Shown: positions 23,430 through 34,090 of the stretch, piece by piece
Layout of the letters: the number at the start of each line of letters is the position of its first letter
Position numbering within the stretch: position 1 is the stretch's first letter
Source of the DNA: Trifolium pratense
Lineage: Eukaryota > Streptophyta > Magnoliopsida > Fabales > Fabaceae
NCBI RefSeq assembly: GCF_020283565.1
Contig: NC_060065.1
Coordinates: 52,254,409-52,318,408, forward strand
DNA length: 64,000 bases
Reading direction: 5' to 3'
Translations under genes and position numbers: made by a program
The notes under the pieces: generated by a model
Databases searched by the model: none
What the model was told of the DNA's origin: nothing
What the model saw: only the letters and a program-made list of their open reading frames with translations

Positions 23430-24802
23430 GATGAAACATCTATACGATTCAAATAATTCATCAATATTCTATATGCTATTGCTAAGTTGTAAAGGAACTT
23501 CAATATATGATGGATGAACTTGTTCCTGCCAAAAGAAAGATTCTTTACTACTCTTTTAAGAAGAATTTGATTAAAGAAATAAAAGTGAATCAATTTATCG
23601 CTATGTTTCTGAGAAATATGCATATCATCATGAATTGGGCAACACGTGTTTCATCGTGATGATATGCACATTTCTCAGAAACATAGGCAATAAATTGATT
23701 CACTTTAATTTCTTTGATAAAATCCAAAGGAAGATTCTTTACTACTCTTTTAAGAAGAATTTGATGAAAGAAATAAAAGTGAATAAATTTATTGCTATGT
23801 TTATGAGGAATATGGATATCATCATGAATTGGGCAACACGTGCTTCATCGTGATGATATGCACATTTCTCAGAAACATAGGCAATAAATTGATTCACTTT
23901 AATTTCTTTGATAAAATTCTTCTTAAAAGAAAAGTAAAGAATCTTTCTATGGGCAGGATAGATGGAAGTTCCTTTTAACTTAGCAATAGTCAAGATGAAA
24001 CATCTATACGATTCAAATAATTCATCAATAAAGAGTAAATTCTATATGCTATTGCTAAGTTGAAAAGAAACTTCCATATATGATGAATGAACTTGTTTCT
24101 GCCCAAAGGAAGACTCTTTACTACTCTTTTAAGAAGAATTTGATGAAAGAAATAAAAGTGAATCAATTTATTGTTATGTTTCTGAGGAATATGCATATCA
24201 TCATGAATTGGGCAACAGGTGCTTCATCGTGATGATATGCACATTTCTCATAAACATAGGCAATAAATTGATTTACTTTAATTTCTTAAAATTCTTCTTA
24301 AAAGAGCATTAAAGAATCTTCCTTTGAGCAGAAACAAGGTCATCCATCATAGATGGAAGTTCCTTTTTATCTTAGCAATAGTCGAGATGAAACATCTATT
24401 CGATTCAAATAATTCATCAATAAAGAGTAAATTCTATATGCTATTGCTAAGTTAAAAAGGAACTTCCATCTATGATGGATGACCTTGTTTCTGCTCAAAG
24501 GAAGATTCTTTAGTGCTCTTTTAAGAAGAATTTTATCAAAGAAATTAAAGTAAATCAATTTATTGCTATGTTTCTGAGGAATATGCATATCATCATGAAT
24601 TGGGCAACACGTGCTTCATCGTGATGATATGCACATTTCTCAGAAACATAGGCAATAAATTGATTTACTTTAATTTCTTTGATAAAATTCTTCTTAAAAG
24701 AGCATTAAAGAATCTTCCTTTGGGCAGAAACAAGGTCATCCATCATAGATGGAAGTTCCTTTTTAACTTAGCAATAGTCAAGATGAAACATCTATACGAT
24801 TC
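23430..24802. pseudogene. Alternating inverted array of topoisomerase II gene fragments
   Basis: About eight segments switch strand in turn: + 23435-23646, - 23646-23727, + 23725-23840, - 23841-24000, + 24000-24218, - 24219-24385, + 24390-24605, - 24606-24802. Full segments cover the same exon. On the sense strand they read like FINKE-ILYAIAKLKR, LPSMMDDLVSAQRKIL, KKNFIKEIKVNQFIA and YVSEKYAYHHELG, matching the TOP2 order FVNKELIL...SIPSMVDGL..QRKIL...KEIKVAQF..YVSEHSAYHH. Stops and frameshifts occur in all copies. Each turn point falls in ATGAATTGGGCAACACG/TGCTTCATCGTG, so neighbouring copies form hairpins. The short open frames (for example 24367-24588 minus) are artefacts of this. Confidence 0.75.
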
Positions 24803-25184
24803 AAGAATTCTGGTCAATTTTTTGATAAATTATTTTTTATAATGAATGACTGAGATCACAATGCAGTGGTTCTGTTCTTGAGCTTCATGTACATGTATAG
24901 ATTATTTCGGAGAATTTGAGTTTAAATTTTGACTAGTGTAATGTTTAAACAAACTTTACTTACTTTCGGATAAACACTAGATTACAAGTATTTCTTTTTT
25001 CTTTAAAAAATTTGAGAGTTAAAAAAAAAAAAATACAACTTTCCAATTCAAAGGCGAGAAAAAATATTGCTCTGACTCAATTGAGGGGAGTGAAAATACT
25101 TTGCCTAAAGATAGAAGAAAACTAAGGAGAGATAAATGTAATGCAATGATTTCTTTAAGGAGGACACCAAAAGGTAATGTAAAT

Positions 25185-25720
25185 ATGAAGGTGCACCATT
25201 TCATAAAGATCATTTCTCTCCCGCCATTATTTCTTTTCTACTTCTTGAATTTCCATTTTTGTCTTTGGATTACTGCGGTTTATACGAATCGAAGGAATTT
25301 GACATGATGATAAACTTCGGTAACCACTTACCGAAATCTGAGACATTTCGGGTCGCAGGTACCGAAACAATTATTTCGTTAAACTTTGCTTATCAAAAAA
25401 AAAAAATTATTTCGTTAAACTTCCGCCGAAAATGGCCTAATAAGCGACCCAATGAAAATTTCGATAACAACGTACCGAAATCTAGGATATTTTGGTTCGC
25501 AGGTACCGAACAAGTTGACGTTCGGTTTCTGTGTACTGAAAATGCTAATGTTCGGTTCGCAGTTACCGAAATGGTCTAATATTTGACTTCGGTGAATATA
25601 AACCGAAGTTTTTTGGCAAATTTTTTTTAAATCGCAAGAGACAAAATGAGATTTTTGGGGGTATAAAAGAAATATGGGGGTCGGGAGAGAAATGATCTTT
25701 CATAAAGGTCTCCTTAATCA
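25185..25720. mobile_element. Inverted-repeat element with TTCGG/ACCGAA modules
   Basis: Terminal inverted repeats: CATTTCATAAAGATCATTTC then TCTCCCG at about 25196-25223, and CGGGAGAGAAATGATC then TTTCATAAAGG at about 25682-25709. Between them ACCGAAA/TTTCGGT/GTTCGG words recur at least ten times (25317-25610). The open frame at 25259-25579 runs through these repeats and has no recognised domain. It looks like a non-autonomous DNA element related to those at 25.81 and 60.11 kb. Confidence 0.55.
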
Positions 25721-25810
25721 GAGATGAACTGTATCCTACAGTAAAGTCATTTGCATGCATATGGGCTTAGGTGATTCATCAGCTTTTGGTCACTACTACA
25801 AATCAGTGGT

Positions 25811-26086
25811 CCAATATTTAGAAAATTTCTCATCCCACTACCCACTTTCTCACCCATCCTCTGGAAATTCCATTTTTGCCCTTGGTCAAAAAATTCGGAA
25901 CGCGTTTTACGAATTTTTTTAGTTCAAATTTGGAAAAAATTCGGAAAACACATTTCGAAGTTGTTTTTAAAGGCAAAAAAATTTCGGAAAACGCGTTCCG
26001 AATTTTTTGACCAAAGACAAAAATAGAATTTTCAGGAGTGTGGTGAGAAAGTTGGTAGGTGGGATGAGAAATTTTCCAATATTTAT
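25811..26086. mobile_element. MITE-like palindrome with TTCGG/CCGAA core
   Basis: Outer arms CCAATATTTAGAAAATTTCT plus CATCCCAC (25811-25838) and GTGGGATGAGAAATTTTCCA plus ATATTTAT (26059-26086). Inner arms TTGGTCAAAAAATTCGGAAC against GTTCCGAATTTTTTGACCAA flank ACGCGTTTT / AAAACGCG. The whole 276 bases can fold on itself. No coding capacity. Confidence 0.7.
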
Positions 26087-26329
26087 CTAAAACAATAATT
26101 AAGTGGTCCATTTATAACTCGGGGCGTGCGAGAATGATAGGAGGCGCGAACTCTAAATCTTAATCACGTAGGTCTAATTTTATGCTTTTAGTAGCACTAA
26201 GAACTTAGGGAACGAATAGCTTAACTTTTCCTAATAACAACCTGGTGATTATTTGTAAATAAATTTTATCCTTAAATAAATCTTAATCATGTGGCCTAAT
26301 TTTAAGCAATGGCTTAACTCTTCAAAATG

Positions 26330-26530
26330 TGACAACCTATACTTCAATGTAAATTAATCACGTTGTCAAAATTTCTAATTGATAATGTTGAATTTGAATT
26401 GAAAACTACTACTAGTAATCATGAAAATGGTACTAATACTATTACTACTACTACTACTAGCAAATGCTCTTGCAAATTCACAACGAGGCATGTTATGTTA
26501 TAAGTAGTGATACGACCAATCATTAATATT
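26330..26530 (+). repeat. Direct repeat, copy 1, with a signal-peptide-like reading frame
   Basis: About 190 bases are repeated at 27331-27520 (shared landmarks GTAAATTAATCACGTTGTCA, TGCTCTTGCAAATTCACAAC, GAGGCATGTTATGTTA). In this copy an ATG at about 26421 opens MKMVLILLLLLLLANALANS, then QRGMLCYK and stop. This has the form of a secretory signal peptide cut off soon after cleavage. It may be the first exon of a small secreted protein gene of which nothing else is recognisable. Confidence 0.4.
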
Positions 26531-26659
26531 ACTCTTTTGAAAAAAAAAAATTTCTACCACAACAATTTTCATTCTACCTCAACAATTGGATTTGAAATGA
26601 TAAATATGCGCTCATATATAATATAAAATTGTAAAAAAAAAATCATTCTCTACCCTATT

Positions 26660-26970
26660 CAAAAAAAGTGTACCGGTGTGAGTGAGACGCAATTGAGAGA
26701 GTAACTGAAATAATACACTTTTTTGAAGTGTGCCGGTTTGAAAAACTATACTGATACACTTTTTCAAGTTTGCCGGTATGCATATTCATACCAGTACACT
26801 TTCATGTGAGTGTACCGGTATAAATATTCATATCGGTACACTTCAAAAAAGTGTACCGGTAACGTTTTCAAATCGGCACACTTCAACAAAAGTGTACCGA
26901 TATGCTTTCGGCGTTTTAATTTAAATTTACATACCGGCACACTTGTTTCAAAGTGCACCGGTTCAATGTG
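26660..26970. repeat. Minisatellite-like cluster of GTGTACCGGTAT units in both orientations
   Basis: AGTGTACCGGT or close variants (AGTGTGCCGGT, AGTTTGCCGGT) alternate with the complement ACCGGTACACT/ATCGGTACACTT about every 25-30 bases, at least ten times between 26668 and 26962. Neighbouring units pair as short hairpins (for example CGGTACACTTCAAAAAAGTG, followed by TACCG, at about 26834). The minus open frame at 26764-26958 simply reads through the repeats. Confidence 0.6.
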
Positions 26971-27330
26971 AGTTTTTTAATTATTTTTTTTCAGTGGTGC
27001 GCACCAGAGGAGTAGACGGGAGAATTAGGTAGCGCAGATCCGGACATGCAGAGTCTCTACAGCGTTAGGGGGAGTCAGATCACGATGAGCTTTTGCCGAC
27101 AGTGCCTGAGCAGCAGGGCTGACCTGGAGGGTCGATCGATACGAGTCTTCTGACTCGATACGAGCAGCATGTTGCTCATTATCTATGGTTTGGTCAGGTA
27201 ATCAATTGTTTGTTTGGTTATTATTTGTTACGTTATATTGATGAAATTATTTTTAATTTACATTGTTTACACTCTCGTTACAACTGTTAAATTCTTATTT
27301 TGCATACAAATTTAGTGTTGAAATATTATA

Positions 27331-27520
27331 GTGACAACCTATAATTCAATGTAAATTAATCACGTTGTCAAAATTTCTAATTGATAATGTTGAATTTGAA
27401 TTGAAAACTACCACTAGTAATCATGAATGGTACTGTTACCTACTACTACTAGCAAATGCTCTTGCAAATTCACAACGAGGCATGTTATGTTACAAAGTAG
27501 TAATACGACCAATCATTACA
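27331..27520 (+). repeat. Direct repeat, copy 2
   Basis: Second copy of the segment at 26330. The signal-peptide-like frame is broken here (ATGAATGGTACTGTTACC, then TAG). Past the end of copy 1's frame this copy stays open a little longer (CYKVVIRPI). Copy 1 and copy 2 are separated by about 800 bases containing the ACCGGT repeats. Confidence 0.45.
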
Positions 27521-27557
27521 TATATATGACTTGCGTTCCAAGGTCCCATGATAGGAC

Positions 27558-28026
27558 CAGGGCCGGTCCCGAGTATTTGGAGGCCCTGTTTGAAAATTAA
27601 AAATGAATTTTTAATAAAAATATAATATTTTTTTTAAAAAGTCATTCTCTATTTAAATTATAAATAACATAAAAAATAGTCATCATAGTAAATAACATGT
27701 AAAACCAACATATTTTAATCAATAACATTAAAATACATCTTCAATCTAATATCATTATCAACTTTACATTTCTTTCGGAAAAAAAAAAACTTTCTTATAA
27801 TGTTGCTTCGTTTTTTACAACAACCGCAAGTTACTTATAAAATTAAAAGTGTATCTATTAAATTTTCTTTTTCTTGAGTAATAAAATATTTTTTGTAGTA
27901 ACAAAGTCATTAATTTTTTTTATATATATAAATTTTTTAATAAACCGATATAAACAATCGGAGGCCCTCTAAATGTTTGAGGCCCTGCGCGGTGGCACAC
28001 CTTGCACACCCACAGGGCCGGCCCTG
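27558..28026. mobile_element. Non-autonomous hAT-type element with 8-bp target duplication
   Basis: Ends CAGGGCCGGTCC...GGGCCGGCCCTG form terminal inverted repeats. An identical 8-base duplication, GATAGGAC, flanks them at 27550-27557 and 28027-28034. Eight-base duplications and CAGGG ends are hallmarks of hAT superfamily elements. The interior (469 bases in total) is AT-rich and non-coding, with subterminal GAGGCCCTG words at both ends. Confidence 0.85.
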
Positions 28027-28119
28027 GATAGGACAAATGACGATGACCAATGCCTTGGGACAACTCCCTTCAATAAAGTTCCACGTGGAACTCGCAAATT
28101 TTTGAAAGTTAAATGTAAA

Positions 28120-28845
28120 TTCATTTGAAAGTTAAATGTAAATTCAGGTGTCGGTCGTTCTCAGTTCGAAAGTCTAATATTTATATTGGGATTTGCCCTG
28201 AAAACGAGGAAGACAACAAATATTACCGGTTTGGCGCCTCGGGCGAAAATTTGGTGCCTCAGGCGAAAATTTCAGCAGAACAGGAGCTGACTTTCTGTTT
28301 TTGCGCCCCGGGCGAAAATTCCCGTGCCCCGGGCGAAATATGCGCCCCAGGTGAAAAAAGCTGTGCCCGGGCAGAAAACTGCGCAGTAATATATATATGT
28401 CACGTTTTCTGATATTTGTAAGGTGATTTTAGGGTTTCTAAAGCCAACAAAAGACTAGGGTTTATTAGAGAACTTCTCTTGGGCATACTCTAGGGTTGGG
28501 GATTGATTCATCACCTTGTAAACACTTATTGATTGAATCTCTTGGTCACGAGGAGAGATTCAGGAAAAAGGTAGAATTTAGGATGAAGGCTAAATTCTTG
28601 CAACTCTTGTATTGAATCTTTGTAATCGAACTTTTCATTGATAGTGGAACAGATAGTGACTCTCTCCCTCAGAGTAGGTCAGTTTTGACTGAACTAGGTA
28701 AACATTTGCTTCGTGTTCTTTACAGTTTTATTGTTTATCTTTTGTTCATGATTATTATTGCTATTTCTACATTTTGATTGCTTATTCGATTTGCTCCACA
28801 CATCAAGATTATTGGTGTGATTTTATTAAACAATTCACAACAATT
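28120..28845 (+). mobile_element. Probable solo LTR of a Copia-type retrotransposon
   Basis: A GC-rich stretch (28230-28385) repeats GCGCCCCGGGCGAAAAT-like units. It is followed by an RNA-leader-like region (AGGGTTTCTAAAGCC...) and a 3' part with TCACGAGGAGAGATTCAGG, TTGTAATCGAACTTTTCATTG and CAGTTTTGACTGAACTAGG. That layout is familiar from plant Copia LTRs. No internal domain lies on either side. Borders are uncertain. The frame at 28125-28412 is a read-through of the GC-rich repeats. Confidence 0.45.
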
Positions 28846-28924
28846 TCATATATTAGACTTACATTGTGTTGAATCATGGGAGAGTCTTACTATGTTATAT
28901 TAATATATTAATTAGACTAAGAGC

Positions 28925-29700
28925 AACTATGTACGCAAATTAGGATGAATATTACATCTTCACAAAAATCTTAAGATATTAAATTTACAAGTCTCATTTT
29001 TTATGTTTGTTTAAACTCAACTCTTTTATCTAATAAAAACTCTCTCACTCCATGTGTTTGGATGAAGGGAGCTTCACCGGATTGAATCAACATATTGAAA
29101 TAAGATCAACTACACAAAAGTAACGTTGGACACAACATCTTCACCAAAAACATTAAAATATTCAGTTTATATAGGTTCTCTATTTTATATATTACTCAAA
29201 CTCAACTCTTCTATATGATGGAATTCCCTCGACGCTATTCCATCAATTCAAAGTGAACTCTGATGTCATTGTTGAATATCATGAGAGTCTCATTAAGTTG
29301 GATCAACACATTGCGTCAAAATTAATCAAAACAGTCAGAGAGACATTGCATTTTTACCAAAAACATTAAGACATTGAGTTTATGTGTCCCATCTCTTATA
29401 CGTTGTTCAACCTCAACTTTTCCATTTAATTTGAGATTTTAATTCACACCTGACATATCACAACATTGATATCAAAGTTTGGTTCGACTTGAAGGGAGAG
29501 CGAGAGAGATTCCTAGTGTTGTATCACGGACGCAGAGAGTCTTACACTTGAGGGGATGCTATTATGATATTTGAAGTGAGTTTAAAGTCTCACATTTTAT
29601 GAAATAGTTGAGGTTGAATAACATATAAATGAAAGACCTATAAATCCATTATCGTATGGTTTTTGGTAAAAATGTGGTGCCTCTTTCAATGGCCCCTAGA
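28925..29700. repeat. Degenerate repeats of about 200 bases, three direct and one inverted
   Basis: Three diverged direct copies share ACATCTTCACCAAAAACATT, a TTAAGATATT/TTAAAATATT word and CAAACTCAACTCTTC (about 28952, 29134 and 29341). A fourth lies in the opposite orientation at 29568-29690 (GTTGAGGTTGAATAACATAT...TTTTTGGTAAAAATG). No frame runs through them. They probably derive from an LTR element. Confidence 0.45.
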
Positions 29701-30497
29701 GCATATTGAGGGGACTAAAGATAATTTTTCTCTCTCAATTGTGTGGTTGTTCTTGGCCAAATATTTTGATCCAACCCAGTGATATTTGTCTATCATCCAA
29801 TAGACTGTATACTTTTCCTTCATCTTAAATATAATTTTTTTGGATTAGTACTATTATTTAATAGAATTTAATTGATATATATTTACTCCTCCGACCACTA
29901 TTATAAAAACATTTGATTTTTTTACTACATTAAAAAAGTAATGTATCAAGTCTATAGACGAACCCAACTAAAAAAAATGTGATCAAATCCTTGGGAAAAA
30001 AAAGTGTGATCAAATTACCCTTAAAAATTTAGTATAAAGATCTACATTTTTTTTCAAAAGTGTGTGGAAAATGTGTTACAAATTTAGTAGTATATAGTAA
30101 TCATATCATATCATAAATCAAGAGTGTTAATAGTACATATAGTAGAATTTTGGAAATTTGCAATTTAAATAATGCTATGATGATTACTATAATATAAGAC
30201 CCTCCCTCCCATCCGATTTTCTTGTGTGATAAACGAGTTGAACGACTCTACACCAACCTTGCCCTACCTCGTGGCCAATGAGCTTAGTCGCACGCATGCA
30301 GACACAAAATATATACACTTATTTTCCGCTAAAAGACATGATTTACTACTGAAATTCTTCCATATTTCATTCCATCTATATTAGTCATTAGGTGGTTGTT
30401 AGAGAGTAGAAAGTAGAAACCCCAAATACATATTATAGCACTTGTCAACTAAGAGGTGGCCTTAGTAAAGTAACCCCAATTAATAAATATCACCTTC

Positions 30498-30555
<58 letters not shown>

Positions 30556-30770
30556 CATGAAAATGCTAATTATTATTATTATTATTATAACTAAATTGAA
30601 TAATTGATACCTTAACTTATTTATTAATTTTATATTGATCGCTTAACTAATTAACATCATGCAAAAATTATTTTAATATCATTCCAAAAAATTTCGTTTT
30701 CTACGCTTTCATAAACACCACAAGAGGTAATGATGACAAACATACAAAATTTTAACCTAAGAATATATGG
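29700..30770. other. Intergenic with ATT microsatellite
   Basis: No gene seen. Positions 30500-30556 are a near-perfect (TTA)n microsatellite of about 19 units, and shorter TTA runs continue to 30590. Upstream sequence is AT-rich. Confidence 0.6.
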
Positions 30771-30774
30771 CAGT

Positions 30775-31805
30775 ATAATTTATACCTATATATAAAAAGG
30801 ATATAAATTTTTTGGTGCGAACATTTTATAATACTAACAATACCCTTACTATTTTTTAGCAGCAAAATTTTTTTATTAACAAACTCATCATAATATAAGA
30901 CATTTTTTTTTAACGGCAAAAATATTTTATTAACAAACTTACCATAATATAAGAATTTTTTTTTACATAAGTTTGTATAATAGACGCAGACACATGTGAT
31001 AAAACATTTCCTACTCATATATTCAAACCTTTGCCACTTATTGACATAAGTTTCCATAATAAACACATAAATCATTTATTTCCTACTTATATATATTCAA
31101 ACCTTTTCCTCCTTATTTATTCAAACCTTTGCCACTTGTCGCACATGACATTGAATCATTGATACATCATATAGGTTAGTGTAGATCATACTTACGAGTA
31201 ACGCGGTATTGGTTGTTTATGAACTTTATACAAAGACTCCATTCCTCATCTTTACATTATACTAATACTAGTACTATTTTTTCGAAGTAAATTCAATACT
31301 TGATTAAATTCGGTAACTAAGGCGTTGTGCTGTCTCCATTTGATTAGCACAAGTTCAAAACTTCAAACACAAGGTACAAACACGCACGTGCGATTGGATT
31401 ACCATGATCCGTTTCACTTATATGAAATCAAGATAGATACAAATACAATTATTACAAATACATGAATAATCTCTTACTGCTAATGAGTTTTTACCTCAAC
31501 TCATTTTACACTTTTACTTAGATAAACTTGAATCATAAAATTATACGAGTTTTTCAAAAATTAAAATAATATTAATTATTTTTTGGCTTAAATATCACAT
31601 TAGTTTTTGTATGTTTTTGTTTTTTTTGTGTCGACTTTTTATAATACCAACAATACCCTTATTTTTTTTAGCAACAAAAATCTTTTATTAACAAACTCAC
31701 CATAACACCAAAAATCTTTTATTAACAAACTCACCATAACATAAGACATTTTTTTTTACATAAGTTAGACACAGACAGGCGCGGAACGTGTCTGTCTAGC
31801 CCCCC
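30775..31805. repeat. Diverged repeats, possible Helitron-like sequence
   Basis: Repeated modules such as ATTAACAAACTCACCATAAC plus ATAAGACATTTTTTTTTACA occur at about 30868, 30925, 31687 and 31725. A TATACCTATATATAAAAAGG sequence at 30782 and a GGCGCGGAACGTGTCTGTCT...CCCCGCTAGT end at 31782-31811 resemble Helitron termini. The end hairpin is imperfect, so the assignment is tentative. The minus frame 30752-31075 is a read-through. Confidence 0.3.
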
Positions 31806-32111
31806 GCTAGTATATATAAGAGCTTCATGTTTTTAAAAATATTATGTAATGGGATATCGACTCGAAAATATTATGCAAATTATGTATATATAAGAAAATG
31901 CAAAAAAGACATGCCTTATTTTTGTTGCTAAAAAAAAAAATCAAGGATATTAATTGATATTCTGAAAAGTCCACATCAAATTTTTTTGTATCCTATTTAT
32001 ATATAGATATATATCTATTTGAAACCCTAAACTATATATAAGGAATAAGTAAAGTAAAAAAGAATTTTGTTTTTTTTGTTAATTAAAAAAAAAAGTAAAA
32101 AACGTGAAGCT

Positions 32112-32150
<39 letters not shown>

Positions 32151-32433
32151 ATTTTAATTTTTTTTTTCTTTTTTTAAGAAAAAAATTGTTTTTTTTGTCC
32201 TTCATTAATCTAAAAATTTTGATTTTGGTCATTCATTTGTCACATCATAGTTGCCACATGTCAAACCGTTAGCCACATCAGCGTTTTTTGGAAGGCAGTT
32301 GACAAGAGGGACGAAAACCAACATGATTTGCACTTGCAGAGACTTTTTTAAACAAACAAAAAAAAAACAATACAGGAACTAAAACAAAAAAAAAAAACAG
32401 AAACATACAGGGATCAATGTGATATTTAAGCCT
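31585..32433. mobile_element. Non-autonomous DNA element with GGCTTAAATATCACATT ends
   Basis: The left end GGCTTAAATATCACATTAG and right end CAATGTGATATTTAAGCC are inverted repeats about 850 bases apart. Inside are an (AT)n tract at 32113-32147, a pair of AGAGCTTCATG / CGTGAAGCTCTTATATA inverted words (31820 and 32103), and a MITE-like TTTGATTTTGGTCATTC tract. There is no transposase. Confidence 0.5.
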
Positions 32434-34090
32434 TATTTTTTTTGTCAAGTGGTTGAAAATCTCACTCTTAAAGATGGATAAATGGGATGATCGGGATTAA
32501 AACTCTGGTCCCTTGTATATATAATGCAATGTCCTTGAGCTATGCTCACGTGACAATATTAATACTATAAACACGACAATATTTTAAAATATTAACTTAA
32601 TTATAAAAGTAAAATATATCAAATTACTCCACCATATCAATATAAACATCCAAATAACATTCATAAGTTTTTAAAGTAATAAGTTAAAAGTAACCATAAA
32701 AACAACTAGGGTTACTCTCTTCAAAAGTTCAATTCTCCTACAATGCTACTTCATTGCTATATTCATCTCCAATATCATCAAATTCTACTTCAAATAATAA
32801 AATATCTTTAATATTACAACCAAAAACTAAATTAATCGAAGGTGGAGGTGAGAAAAGTTGTTTGTTTTGACATGTGAGCTAAAAAAAATTGGACCAACAA
32901 AATAAAATTGGGTCTTTACAGGGTAAATTCACAAATACATTTTTAACATCTTTTTTTTTTACAACATTTTTAATCCATTTTAAAAATATAAAAATGTGAG
33001 AATGGACTCATAATCCGTATTAGACATGAAGGTGGGTATTAAAATTGTATTTGAGTCCCATATTATCAAAATTGTTGAGTTGTTGGATGTATAATTTCGT
33101 TCACAATGATATACTAGCAAGTTTATCCGTTATACTTTTTGTCAAAAAAAATATAAACGAGTTTCACCAATAACTCTACTCGAACTAGCTATAGTTCTAA
33201 CAAGAGAGAGTGGAGATAATCGATTGATTTATCTTTTATCCTTGGAGGCTGCTATGTATATTGTTTACTATATGATAAGGTTTGACGGCAAGAGAAGAAA
33301 AAATCGAACACAAACAAAAGTGGATATGGGAAATGCCTTTAATGTCTAATCCACCCTTTTGTTTTGCACAAAATAAAAGTTATTGTCTTTAAACATGTTA
33401 ATAAGATTGTGACTTTTGGGGTTTTATGAGTTGGAATTACTATGATCTGAGTCCAATAAATCTGGAAGATGAATACTAAGACGTGTAGAATGTGAATCAT
33501 AGACTCATTCATGAATTTATAGTCAAATTTACTAGGCCTAGCTAGCTAGGCATATAATATGCAAGTATTTAATTTAATTTTCCCTATAAAAAAATTTCCT
33601 TTGTTGTGTTATTTCAATTAATTTATAAAATCTTGCATTGAAGTAAAAGAAGAAGTTAAAATAAAGGAACAGGCAGGATATATATTGTCAATAAAATGGG
33701 GTTTTTCAAAGTTATAGGATGAGTTTTCATACAAGCTGCCAAAGAGAAGTATCACAATCCAAAAACCTAACATAGAAGTAAGAACATATATATGAGAGGC
33801 AATGCAGCCACGTAAGACAACTAATTTCAACCCTGACCTCATTTTTCTTAATTTTTCCAACGTAGGAGTTCAACTGCGAATAGTAATTAATCTCACATCG
33901 ACTCGACTGTAAATAAGAGTCGGCGTATGGATAGGGTAAGAGTAGAATGTATTCATCTCCTCCTTATTCTTGCAAGGATCTCCATACACATATATAAATC
34001 GACATTCTAACTACGAATGCGTTAAATAAAAGATACGTAAGTGTTGTAAACTTTGGAGTATCCAGTCCAATGATCAAGTAATTTGAGGGG
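32434..34090. other. Intergenic, no gene seen
   Basis: AT-rich. A minus-strand frame at 33618-33860 encodes about 80 residues with one hydrophobic stretch. It matches no family I know and has no supporting splice or promoter context. A GACTCGACTGTAAATAAGAG... tract near 33900-34010 looks like part of an element. Confidence 0.4.

Noticed and set aside
24367..24842. Short open frames of 64-83 residues on both strands in the 23.4-24.8 kb region as genes
   Set aside because: They are translations of the antisense or shifted frames of TOP2 fragments; the sense reading matches topoisomerase II but carries stops.
26660..26970. CRISPR-like array of short repeats
   Set aside because: Units alternate in orientation, spacers are not unique sequences of constant length, and the genome is a plant's.
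31782..31811. Definite Helitron 3' end
   Set aside because: CTAG followed by T and a GC-rich stretch are suggestive, but the hairpin is imperfect and no Rep/helicase or clear 5' partner was confirmed. It is kept only as a low-confidence repeat.
33618..33860. 80-residue minus-strand frame with a hydrophobic stretch
   Set aside because: No recognisable family, no promoter or splice context, and such a length is expected by chance in AT-rich DNA.
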